From positions 1-7,363 of the forward strand of contig JALWJR010000007.1 in the NCBI GenBank assembly GCA_026996985.1: a DNA stretch of 7,363 nucleotides, written 5' to 3'. How positions within the stretch are numbered: the first letter of the stretch is position 1; each line of letters starts with the position of its first letter. The stretch is from Candidatus Kaiserbacteria bacterium (GTDB taxonomy: Bacteria; Patescibacteriota; Minisyncoccia; Phycocordibacterales; UBA2100). The translations under genes and the position numbers were made by a program. Below the pieces are notes generated by a model. That model saw nothing but the letters and a program-made list of their open reading frames with translations. It ran no database searches and was not told the origin of the DNA. Below are positions 1-5,595 of the stretch, piece by piece.

Positions 1-1420
1 CTCCAAACTCTGAGCCGGCTTCCAATTTTTCGGTTGGTTGTTTGCCGGATTGCAAGTTTAAAATTTCAGCTTCTCCAACTTCTTCAGATCGTCTGATTAT
101 TTTCATTTTTCCTTCTTTTAGAATTTCTCCTTCTTCCACCTTTCCACCTATTATATAAGTATCTTTGTGTTCACTGAAAATTTTTAAAAGTTTTCCTTTT
201 CCGATTTCTTTTTCAACAATCATTTTGGGCGTACGAGACTTTATTTCTTTTTTCAACCAATCGGCAAGCTCGTAAATAATGTTAAAGTGATGAATTTGCA
301 AATCTCTTGTTCTTGCCAAATCTGTTGCAAGTTTGTCTTCCTTTACATTGAAAGCCAGAATTAAAGCCCCGGTTGATATAGACATTTTAACATCACCTTC
401 TGATACCGGACCTACTCCGGAGTAGGTTACAATAGGGGAGAATCTGTCGTTTTTGAGCTTGTCAATTTCATATAATACCGCCTCAAGAGTTCCTTTTGTG
501 TCCGCTTTGACAATAAGCGGTAGCATTTTTTCCGGGTCAAAGTCTGAAGGTAGTCTCTTTTCATTTTGCTTGCGGACTTTTTCAATTTCCTCTTTGGCCT
601 CTTGGGCTTCTTTTTTTGTTTTGAAAGTTGTAAAAAGCTCACCGCTGGGGGGCAGTTTATCAAATCCAACCACAAAAATCGGGGAAGAGAAAGTCGCCTC
701 TTTTATCGGTTTTCCGGTGTGATCAAGCATGATTCTCACAGGTGTCATAGCATCTCCGGCAACTATAAACTCTCCGGTTTTCAAAGACCCGTTTTTTATG
801 ATTAAAGTTGCGCTTATCCCTTTTTTGGGATCTTTGTTTGCTTCAATTACAACTCCGGATGCGGGCTCATCTTTATTCGCCGTTAACTCTTCCATCTCTG
901 CCAAAAGTAAAATCGTATCAAGCAATTCATCAATGCCTTCACCGGTTTTTGCCGAAGTTGCAACCCAAGGAATATCTCCACCCATTCCTTCTATGTAAAT
1001 TTCATTTTCAATAAGAGAACTTTGAGCGCGTTGCAGGTTGGCGTTTGGAAGATCTATTTTGTTTATGGCAACGATAAACGGAATTCCAGCGTCTGCTATA
1101 GCTTGCAGGGCCTCAAGGGTTTGTTTTTTAACTCCATCTTCGGCCGAGACTACCAACACGGCAATATCGGCAACTTTTGCCCCGCGAGCCCGCATGGCTC
1201 CGAAAGCTTCATGTCCGGGGGTGTCTATAAAAGTTATTTTATTTTTTTGTCCCTCGTGTTCTTTTTCCACCTCGTATGCGCTTATGTGTTGAGTTATGCC
1301 ACCGGCCTCGGTTTCCACAACATTGGTTTTACGGATATAGTCTAAAAGCGCAGACTTTCCATGGTCTACGTGTCCCATAACTACTACAACAGGCGGTCTT
1401 GTTTGCGCTTTATCATCCAT
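1..1420 (-). CDS. infB: Translation initiation factor IF-2, 5' part (3' end beyond window)
   Basis: IF-2 is the GTPase that brings initiator fMet-tRNA to the 30S subunit and promotes 50S joining. From the ATG at 1420-1418, 473 codons are readable. The G domain comes first: G1 GHVDHGKS at residues 16-23, GGITQH at 40-45, G3 DTPGHEAF at 66-73, G4 NKID at 120-123, G5 SAK at 156-158. The beta-barrel domain II, the IF-2 domain III and most of the C-terminal tRNA-binding barrel follow. The frame is still open at the left edge (about AGSEFG, matching the conserved G-E-C-G region), so perhaps 30 residues are missing. Only about 10 residues precede the G domain, so the long N-terminal domains of typical bacterial IF-2 are absent. 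This is a true start, because a terminator and another gene's stop lie just upstream. No clear Shine-Dalgarno is seen before the ATG. Identity is very secure. Confidence 0.97.
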   Translation of the reverse strand, partial: MDDKAQTRPPVVVVMGHVDHGKSALLDYIRKTNVVETEAGGITQHISAYEVEKEHEGQKNKITFIDTPGHEAFGAMRARGAKVADIAVLVVSAEDGVKKQTLEALQAIADAGIPFIVAINKIDLPNANLQRAQSSLIENEIYIEGMGGDIPWVATSAKTGEGIDELLDTILLLAEMEELTANKDEPASGVVIEANKDPKKGISATLIIKNGSLKTGEFIVAGDAMTPVRIMLDHTGKPIKEATFSSPIFVVGFDKLPPSGELFTTFKTKKEAQEAKEEIEKVRKQNEKRLPSDFDPEKMLPLIVKADTKGTLEAVLYEIDKLKNDRFSPIVTYSGVGPVSEGDVKMSISTGALILAFNVKEDKLATDLARTRDLQIHHFNIIYELADWLKKEIKSRTPKMIVEKEIGKGKLLKIFSEHKDTYIIGGKVEEGEILKEGKMKIIRRSEEVGEAEILNLQSGKQPTEKLEAGSEFG

Positions 1421-1431
1421 AATAAACTTCA

Positions 1432-1437
1432 ATTAAA
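1432..1437 (-). promoter_or_regulatory. Weak candidate -10 box for infB
   Basis: On the minus strand TTTAAT (5 of 6 to TATAAT) ends 11 nt before the infB ATG and overlaps the T-run of the upstream terminator. A poor -35 (TTGCTT or similar) lies in the terminator hairpin. It is listed only because infB otherwise has no visible promoter after that terminator. Confidence 0.2.
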
Positions 1438-1467
1438 AAAGCCCGACAAGGGCAAGCAAAAGCTTGC
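1435..1467 (-). terminator. Intrinsic terminator after the DUF4446 gene
   Basis: Read on the minus strand, a hairpin GCAAGC-TTTT-GCTTGC (1467-1452) overlaps a second small hairpin GCCC-TTGTC-GGGC (1453-1441), which is followed directly by six Ts (1440-1435). The second hairpin plus T-run is the terminator-like part. The stem is short (4 GC pairs), so it may be leaky. It sits only 14 nt upstream of the infB start, so it could also act as an attenuator for read-through into infB. Confidence 0.55.
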
Positions 1468-1468
1468 T

Positions 1469-1957
1469 TTAATTATGCAATGAATTTTTTGCTTTTGCAA
1501 GCGCCTCAGCCTCTTCTTTTGAAAGTTCGGCCGAGCTGTTGAAGTTTTTAATTTCTTTTGTAAAGAAAGAGACACTATCTCTTGCATAAAGGTTTGAGAT
1601 AATAATTCCGTCTCCGTTTGATGAGATAAGCGCCAACGCAAAACTTGGCTTACTGTCTCCGGAGCCGGCAAACGGATTGAATTTTACAAGTCCGACTCCT
1701 TTTATTGTTTTTTTGACTTCCACATCAAGGTTTTTGATAAATTTTTCAATTTCCTCTTGGTTTTGTTTTATTTGTGTGTAGTCGGATGTAATTTTGTTTA
1801 ATGCTTTCTCAAGGGATACCTCTCCCGTGCCTTTTAAAAATGATTTGAGTTTGAAATAAAGAATAAGTTGAAATCCAAAAATAACAACAAACAGAACAAG
1901 CAATACAATCAAAATAATTTGAATGTTTGCATTTATAATTTCAATTAGGTTTTGCAT
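1469..1957 (-). CDS. DUF4446 family single-pass membrane protein
   Basis: A 162-residue protein with an N-terminal membrane segment (about residues 12-34, nearly all I/L/V/F), then a charged helical stretch (about 45-85, probable coiled coil), then a conserved globular part. That part begins GVGLVKFNPF at 87-96 and continues SFALALISSNGDGIIISNLYARD at about 105-127. This pattern is the hallmark of DUF4446, whose function is unknown. The family is recalled, not searched. The frame can be extended to a TTG at 1981, adding 8 residues. The ATG at 1957 is preferred because a perfect extended -10 box lies 7 nt before it and overlaps the extension. It is transcribed toward infB, with a short terminator between, and divergently from the small gene at 2105. 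The protein probably anchors in the cytoplasmic membrane. Its role cannot be stated. Confidence 0.85.
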   Translation of the reverse strand: MQNLIEIINANIQIILIVLLVLFVVIFGFQLILYFKLKSFLKGTGEVSLEKALNKITSDYTQIKQNQEEIEKFIKNLDVEVKKTIKGVGLVKFNPFAGSGDSKPSFALALISSNGDGIIISNLYARDSVSFFTKEIKNFNSSAELSKEEAEALAKAKNSLHN

Positions 1958-1964
1958 GGGCAAA

Positions 1965-1992
1965 ATTATATCAAAAAGCAAAGGCGGTACAA
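1965..1992 (-). promoter_or_regulatory. Extended -10 promoter of the DUF4446 gene, probably leaderless
   Basis: On the minus strand TGATATAAT (1973-1965) is an exact TGnTATAAT extended -10. A weak -35 (TTGTAC, 1992-1987) lies 16 nt upstream. The -10 ends 7 nt before the ATG at 1957, so transcription should begin at or within a base or two of the start codon. TTGC (1981-1978) lies 11 nt upstream of the -10, near where murG and the M23 gene also carry TTGC. Confidence 0.7.
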
Positions 1993-2030
1993 GTTTGCAT
2001 CAAAATCATATTTTACTGCTGCATATTTTT

Positions 2031-2058
2031 TTGAGATTCACAGTGTTCGTGCTACTAT
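2031..2058 (+). promoter_or_regulatory. Promoter of the 67-aa gene
   Basis: TTGAGA (2031-2036), a 16-nt spacer, then TACTAT (2053-2058) preceded by TGc, giving an extended -10 form. Transcription would start near 2065, leaving a leader of about 40 nt that contains a strong Shine-Dalgarno site. Confidence 0.5.
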
Positions 2059-2094
2059 TGTTTGTAGCGAGTTTATTTTAATAATCAAAAGAGA

Positions 2095-2100
2095 GGAGGT
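2095..2100 (+). promoter_or_regulatory. Strong Shine-Dalgarno deciding the start of the 67-aa gene
   Basis: GGAGGT lies 4 nt before the ATG at 2105 and 7 nt before a second ATG at 2108. The longer open frame reaching back to 1952 has no such site, so the start is placed here. Spacing slightly favours the second ATG, which would shorten the protein by one residue. Confidence 0.8.
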
Positions 2101-2104
2101 AGCT

Positions 2105-2308
2105 ATGATGACCAAAAGTGAACAAGCAAGGTTTGTGGAACGTATAATTCAAGATGAAGGATGTATTCAGTTTGCCACCTTAAACAAGCTTTTAATGAAA
2201 GAAGCTCAGGAGAAATATAACGGGTGTATGCAAGCACCTTTAAAATCAGTGTTGGAAGAATTATTTATGCGTGCTCGTATTCGCGGATATGGAAAGTTTG
2301 TATATTGA
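2105..2308 (+). CDS. Small hypothetical protein, 67 aa
   Basis: I do not recognise this protein. It begins MMTKSEQARFVERIIQDEGC and ends RARIRGYGKFVY. It looks soluble and mostly helical, with a basic C-terminal tail and two cysteines (residues 20 and 41). There is no signal peptide or membrane segment. Helix spacing followed by a short basic, glycine-containing tail could suit a small winged-helix or nucleic-acid-binding fold, but that is only a guess. Support for a real gene is contextual: an extended -10 promoter about 50 nt upstream, a consensus Shine-Dalgarno, and a well-formed terminator 12 nt after the TGA stop. It is a monocistronic unit, divergent from the DUF4446 gene. Unlike the housekeeping genes nearby, it has a real 5' leader. 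Confidence 0.75.
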   Translation: MMTKSEQARFVERIIQDEGCIQFATLNKLLMKEAQEKYNGCMQAPLKSVLEELFMRARIRGYGKFVY

Positions 2309-2319
2309 CTTAACACATA

Positions 2320-2343
2320 GGGGGTACTTTATGTACCCTTTTT
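2320..2343 (+). terminator. Intrinsic terminator of the 67-aa gene
   Basis: Stem GGGTAC (2322-2327) and GTACCC (2333-2338) with a 5-nt loop TTTAT, followed by TTTTT (2339-2343). An outer G-T and A-T pair can extend the stem. It lies 12 nt after the TGA stop. Confidence 0.85.
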
Positions 2344-2376
2344 GTATTTTTATGAATATAAATCAATAATATATTC

Positions 2377-2405
2377 TTAATACTTCACCTGTGGTGAAGT
2401 ATTAA
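2377..2405. repeat. Perfect 13-bp inverted repeat with 3-nt centre
   Basis: Left arm TTAATACTTCACC (2377-2389), centre TGT, right arm GGTGAAGTATTAA (2393-2405); all 13 pairs match. There is no T-run on either side, so it is not a standard intrinsic terminator. It lies between the terminator at 2320-2343 and the promoter of the 136-aa gene, about 40 nt upstream of its -35. The size and symmetry suit an operator for a dimeric regulator, or an RNA hairpin if transcribed. Confidence 0.8.
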
Positions 2406-2435
2406 AGTTGTGTGCAAAAGCGAATAATATGAAAA

Positions 2436-2441
2436 TATAAG
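2436..2441 (+). promoter_or_regulatory. Alternative upstream -10 box for the 136-aa gene
   Basis: TATAAG (5 of 6 to consensus) with only a poor upstream -35 (TGTGCA, 2411-2416, 19-nt spacer). If used, the leader would be about 86 nt. It is weaker overall than the TTGACA promoter just downstream. Confidence 0.25.
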
Positions 2442-2444
2442 TGC

Positions 2445-2472
2445 TTGACAGAAGGAAAATATTGTTTAAATT
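2445..2472 (+). promoter_or_regulatory. Promoter of the 136-aa gene
   Basis: A perfect TTGACA -35 (2445-2450), a 16-nt spacer, and TAAATT (2467-2472, 4 of 6). Transcription would begin near 2479, giving a leader of about 55 nt that contains the hairpin at 2492-2512 and the Shine-Dalgarno. The -10 is weak, so the exact start is uncertain. Confidence 0.5.
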
Positions 2473-2491
2473 TGACTCAGCAATGGCAACT

Positions 2492-2527
2492 GCTAAGACT
2501 CCTTGTCTTAGCTTAACATGGAAGGAG
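2492..2527 (+). promoter_or_regulatory. Leader hairpin whose loop can pair with the Shine-Dalgarno (possible pseudoknot)
   Basis: GCTAAGAC (2492-2499) and GTCTTAGC (2505-2512) form a perfect 8-bp stem with loop TCCTT (2500-2504). The loop is exactly complementary to AAGGA at 2522-2526 in the ribosome binding site. The connecting strand from stem to site is 9 nt, long enough for an H-type pseudoknot with about 4 loop pairs. Such a fold would hide the site. The complementarity is seen directly; its use in control is inferred, and no known riboswitch class is recognised. Confidence 0.5.
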
Positions 2528-2528
2528 G
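2522..2528 (+). promoter_or_regulatory. Strong Shine-Dalgarno of the 136-aa gene
   Basis: AAGGAGG ends 5 nt before the ATG at 2534 and decides that start. An in-frame ATG at 2483 would add 17 residues but has no such site. It lies about 4 nt downstream of the predicted transcription start near 2479, so a second, nearly leaderless start there cannot be excluded. Confidence 0.8.
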
Positions 2529-2533
2529 AGCAA

Positions 2534-2944
2534 ATGCCTATTACGCCGTTTGACCCATTTGACGGGTTGCTTGGTGAAGTCGTTGAAGAAATGGAAGAGG
2601 GTAACTATCGTTCTAAACGACCGGTCAAAGATAAAAATGTCAGAAATAGCCTGGAAGAAATTCGCAAAATCGTTGCTGACTTCAATCCCATTAACGGGTT
2701 GAAGCCGGGGGATGTGGTTGTCTGGAAAGACGACATGAAAAATCTCAGGTGGCCTCATTATAATGATCCGATTGTGGTAGTTGAAGTTTTTGATGAGCCT
2801 CGTCGCTTCGTCGGTAAGCATGCTTCACCTCATTGGACTGACCGTTATGATTTTACAGCTGGTTGGTTCGATGAAGATGGCGAATTTGTAGTATATGCGT
2901 TTGACTCTCGTCGTTTCAAGCGCATAAAGCGCGCTCAAGATTGA
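2534..2944 (+). CDS. Hypothetical acidic protein, 136 aa, with small beta-rich C-terminal domain
   Basis: No named family is recognised. The first 35 residues (MPITPFDPFDGLLGEVVEEM and on) are acidic and probably flexible or helical. A second part starts about residue 56 with GLKPGDVVVWKDDMKN, then NDPIVVVEVFDEP, and ends GEFVVYAFDSRRFKRI. Alternating hydrophobic strands, GD turns and conserved-looking W, Y and F residues suggest a small SH3-like barrel. I recall similar unnamed proteins with a G-D-V-V-x-W-K...S-R-R-F pattern, but this is memory, not a search. There is no signal peptide or membrane segment. The gene is monocistronic, with a TTGACA promoter, a leader hairpin that may control its ribosome site, and a strong terminator 14 nt after the TGA stop. 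It is likely a real cytosolic protein of unknown role. Confidence 0.82.
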   Translation: MPITPFDPFDGLLGEVVEEMEEGNYRSKRPVKDKNVRNSLEEIRKIVADFNPINGLKPGDVVVWKDDMKNLRWPHYNDPIVVVEVFDEPRRFVGKHASPHWTDRYDFTAGWFDEDGEFVVYAFDSRRFKRIKRAQD

Positions 2945-2958
2945 GCCGAAAAAATTTT

Positions 2959-2988
2959 GACGGCAGGTTAATTCCTGCCGTCTTTTTT
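2959..2988 (+). terminator. Strong intrinsic terminator of the 136-aa gene
   Basis: Perfect 9-bp stem GACGGCAGG (2959-2967) and CCTGCCGTC (2974-2982), loop TTAATT, followed by six Ts (2983-2988). This is the best terminator in the window and isolates the small gene from murG. Confidence 0.95.
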
Positions 2989-3034
2989 AGTTAAAAAAGA
3001 TCATAGCAAAATCGTTCGCAAAAATAGAAACTTC

Positions 3035-3052
3035 TTGCAAATAATGTATAAT
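3035..3052 (+). promoter_or_regulatory. murG promoter, predicted leaderless
   Basis: A perfect TATAAT (3047-3052) ends 7 nt before the murG ATG, with only T-rich sequence between and no Shine-Dalgarno. No good -35 is found at normal spacing. Instead TTGCAAA (3035-3041) lies 12 nt upstream of the -10. The 18-nt block matches the equivalent block of the M23 gene at 15 of 18 positions. Confidence 0.7.
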
Positions 3053-3059
3053 TCTTTTT

Positions 3060-4205
3060 ATGAGAATAGTTTTTACAGGAGGGGGCACGGGAGGGCATTT
3101 TTATCCCATAATTGCCGTTGCCGAGGCCATTCATGAAATAGTTGATAAAGAAAAAATTTTAGAGCCCGAGCTTTACTATTTGGGACCTGATGTTCTTGAT
3201 AAGACGGCATTGGCGGAGCAAAACATCATATACAAGCCATCACCAGCGGGTAAAATGCGAAGATATTTCTCCATACAAAATTTTTTTGATGTTTTCAAGA
3301 CATTGGCGGGGATAATAAAAGCAACTTGGCAATTGTATTGGTTGTATCCTGATGTTGTTTTCTCAAAAGGCGGGTATGCGGCGTTTCCAACTACGGTTGC
3401 CGCGCGAATTTTGGGTATTCCGCTTATAATCCACGAATCTGACGCCAAGCCGGGCAAAGCAAATCTGATAGCAAGCAAGTGGGCGAAAGCGATTGCCGTT
3501 TCATATCCCGGAACCGCCGATTATTTTATAGAAAAAGGAGTTCCAAAAGAGAAAATCGCTCTCACGGGACACCCCGTGCGAAGCGCGTTGTTTAAACCGG
3601 TGGGGGAGGGAGCTCACCACTATCTCGGATTAAACAAGGATGTACCAACTGTTTTGATAGTTGGTGGCTCTTTGGGGGCGAAAGCCATAAATTCAACCGT
3701 TCTGGACGCTTTAGAGAAGCTGGTTGATAAATATCAAGTAATTCATCAAACCGGCAAAGATCATATAGAAGATGTAAAAAAAGTGGCCTCCGTAATATTG
3801 AAAGACCATCCTCACAAGCATCGTTATCATCCTTTCGGTTTTCTAAATCAGCTTGCAATGCGTATGGCATCCGGAGCGGCAAATTTGATAGTAAGCAGAG
3901 CCGGAGCCGGTATGATAGCCGAAATATCGATTTGGGGCTTGCCCGCAATAGTGATTCCCATTCCAGAGGAGATATCTCATGACCAGACTGAAAATGCATT
4001 TGTATACGCATCAACCGGAGCGGCAACCGTTATAAAACAAAAAAATCTTACCCCAACCATTTTGGTTGCGGAGATAGACAGAATTTTGTCAAATCCGGAG
4101 CTTCAAGCCGAGATGTCGTCTGCAGCTGTTTCTTTTGCAAAACCTAAAGCGGCGGAGACCATTGCAAGGCAGATCTTGGAAGTAGCCTTATCTCATGTTA
4201 TATAG
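3060..4205 (+). CDS. murG: UDP-GlcNAc : lipid I GlcNAc transferase (MurG)
   Basis: MurG adds N-acetylglucosamine from UDP-GlcNAc to lipid I on the inner face of the membrane, making lipid II for peptidoglycan. The 381-residue product is near the usual 350-380. It is a two-domain GT-B glycosyltransferase. Visible motifs are the N-terminal glycine loop GGGTGGH (7-13), GGYAAFP (104-110), HESD (125-128), GHPVR (170-174), the second glycine loop GGSLGA (202-207), HQTG (229-232), the UDP-sugar signature SRAGAGMIAE (279-288) and DQTENA (308-313). There is no signal peptide, as expected for a peripheral membrane enzyme. The start is fixed by the family N-terminus MRIVFTGGGTGG and by the TATAAT box 7 nt upstream. 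It is followed 6 nt later by gltX, with which it is probably co-transcribed. It is not beside ftsW, murC or ftsQ here, an unusual setting. Confidence 0.97.
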   Translation: MRIVFTGGGTGGHFYPIIAVAEAIHEIVDKEKILEPELYYLGPDVLDKTALAEQNIIYKPSPAGKMRRYFSIQNFFDVFKTLAGIIKATWQLYWLYPDVVFSKGGYAAFPTTVAARILGIPLIIHESDAKPGKANLIASKWAKAIAVSYPGTADYFIEKGVPKEKIALTGHPVRSALFKPVGEGAHHYLGLNKDVPTVLIVGGSLGAKAINSTVLDALEKLVDKYQVIHQTGKDHIEDVKKVASVILKDHPHKHRYHPFGFLNQLAMRMASGAANLIVSRAGAGMIAEISIWGLPAIVIPIPEEISHDQTENAFVYASTGAATVIKQKNLTPTILVAEIDRILSNPELQAEMSSAAVSFAKPKAAETIARQILEVALSHVI

Positions 4206-4206
4206 T
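4201..4206 (+). promoter_or_regulatory. Possible -10 box for gltX overlapping the murG stop codon
   Basis: TATAGT (5 of 6) contains the murG TAG stop and ends 5 nt before the gltX ATG, close to the spacing of the other leaderless-type genes in this window. A TTGGAA (4176-4181) would be a -35 only at a long 19-nt spacer. gltX has no Shine-Dalgarno, so either this promoter or coupling to murG would be needed. Confidence 0.35.
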
Positions 4207-4211
4207 TTGCT

Positions 4212-5561
4212 ATGGCTGAAGAGAAAAAAGAAAAAATAGTGGTAAGGTACCCGCCGTCTCCGACAGGTCCGTTGCATATAGGCAATATAAGAACTTTTTT
4301 GTTTAATTTTTTGTTTGCAAAAAAGAATGAGGGCAAGATTATTTTGCGTTTTGAGGATACGGACAAAGAGCGCTCTGATGAAAAGTTTGCAAAAATCGCT
4401 CTTGCGGATTTGAAAGAGTTAGGCCTAACTTATGATGAAGGACCGTTTTATCAATCTGGGCGCACTGACAGATACAGGGAAGTTATAGAGGAGCTTATAA
4501 AAGAAGGAAAAGCATATGAGGCGGAAGAAAATGCAGCCAAAACGGGAAGGGTTGTAAGAATTAAAAACCCCGGAGGAGACATAGTGTTTAACGATATTAT
4601 AAAAGGGGAGATTAAAATAGATGTGAGTCAGTATGGTGATTTTGTTATAGCGCGCTCAAAAGATGACCCTCTTTATCATTTGACCGTTGTTGTTGATGAT
4701 TTTGATTTTGGAGTGACACATGTAATAAGAGGGGAGGATCATATTACCTCCACACCTAGGCAAATACTGATAGCGCAAGCAATTGAAACTCCAACCTTAA
4801 AATATGCCCATCTTCCTTTGATAGTGGGGCAAGATGGTAAAAAACTTTCTAAACGCCACGGGGCTGTGACTTATGAAGAGTTTAAAAAACAGGGGATATT
4901 GCCCGAGGCGCTTTTAAACTATTTGGCACTTTTGGGCTGGAGTGCTAAAAACGACAAAGAATTCTTTACTTTAAGCGAGCTTATTTCAGAGTTTGATTTG
5001 GAGAAAGTTAACAACTCTCCCGCAAAATTTGATTATGAAAAACTCTATGCCATAAACCGGCAACACCTTTTAAAACTTTCCGAGGATAAATTTATCTTAC
5101 TTCTGCAAGAGTTTTTGCCGGAAAAATTAAAGAGTTTTCTGAGTTTAAGGCCCGATTTTGTTCAAAATGTATTTTATGCCGAAATGAGAGAGAGAATTTC
5201 CAAATTCTCCGATATCTCTGCCATGTTTGAGAGGGGAGAGTTTAACTTTTTGTTTGAAGCGGGCGAGTATGAAGAGGGTAGTTTGATTTGGAAAAAGTCA
5301 GACAAAGAAAAAACAGTGGAGCATCTTAAAAAAACATTGGAGCTTTTTGAAAAACTGCCTGACGAATTTAACCCAAAAGAGGTAAAAGATATACTCTGGC
5401 CTTACGCTCAGGAGCACGGAGCCGGAGATGTGCTCTGGCCGGTGAGATATGCGCTAACCGGAGCAAAACGCTCGCCGGATCCGTTTACCGTTGCCTCCTT
5501 GCTTGGAAAAAAAGAATCTAAAGAAAGAATAAAAAAAGCTCTGGCCAAGCTTGAAAGCTAA
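4212..5561 (+). CDS. gltX: Glutamyl-tRNA synthetase lacking the zinc-binding insertion
   Basis: A class I aminoacyl-tRNA synthetase that charges tRNA-Glu. If the organism lacks GlnRS it may also mischarge tRNA-Gln for GatCAB; that cannot be judged here. It has 449 residues, short for a family usually near 465-490. The Rossmann fold starts RYPPSPTGPLHIGN with the HIGH-type motif HIGN at 22-25. FEDTD is at 47-51, the VIRGEDH motif at 171-177, and the KMSKS-type loop KLSKR at 211-215. The C-terminal helical anticodon-binding region ends with VRYALTG (411-417) and a final lysine-rich helix. In E. coli GluRS about 45 residues with Cys/His zinc ligands lie between the AY (here 101-102) and the VVRF strand. 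Here only about 12 residues remain and no cysteine. The frame is intact, so this is a real deletion. It lies 6 nt after murG. Confidence 0.97.
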   Translation: MAEEKKEKIVVRYPPSPTGPLHIGNIRTFLFNFLFAKKNEGKIILRFEDTDKERSDEKFAKIALADLKELGLTYDEGPFYQSGRTDRYREVIEELIKEGKAYEAEENAAKTGRVVRIKNPGGDIVFNDIIKGEIKIDVSQYGDFVIARSKDDPLYHLTVVVDDFDFGVTHVIRGEDHITSTPRQILIAQAIETPTLKYAHLPLIVGQDGKKLSKRHGAVTYEEFKKQGILPEALLNYLALLGWSAKNDKEFFTLSELISEFDLEKVNNSPAKFDYEKLYAINRQHLLKLSEDKFILLLQEFLPEKLKSFLSLRPDFVQNVFYAEMRERISKFSDISAMFERGEFNFLFEAGEYEEGSLIWKKSDKEKTVEHLKKTLELFEKLPDEFNPKEVKDILWPYAQEHGAGDVLWPVRYALTGAKRSPDPFTVASLLGKKESKERIKKALAKLES

Positions 5562-5574
5562 ACAGGATTAAATA

Positions 5575-5591
5575 ACAAGGTCTAACTTTGT
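5575..5591 (+). terminator. Weak hairpin after gltX
   Basis: ACAAGGT (5575-5581) and ACTTTGT (5585-5591) pair over 7 bp, one of them G-U, with a 3-nt loop; only a short TTTT follows at 5594-5597. It could be a weak terminator between gltX and the M23 gene, but the stem is AT-rich. Confidence 0.3.
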
Positions 5592-5595
5592 AATT

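Noticed and set aside
453..1345. Plus-strand open frames opposite infB
   Set aside because: infB on the minus strand is unmistakable across the whole stretch; the opposite frames are low-complexity Ser/Phe-rich shadows.
1952..2104. N-terminal extension of the 67-aa gene back to 1952 (118-aa frame)
   Set aside because: It lacks a ribosome site, crosses the divergent promoters and the DUF4446 start, and the strong GGAGGT at 2095-2100 marks the downstream ATG.
2441..2533. Extension of the 136-aa gene to 2441 or 2483
   Set aside because: The 2441 start lies in the promoter's -35 region. The 2483 ATG has no Shine-Dalgarno and covers the hairpin and ribosome site. Kept only as a minor alternative.
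2513..2821. Minus-strand 102-aa frame opposite the 136-aa gene
   Set aside because: No promoter or ribosome site, and it is antisense to a gene with full expression signals.
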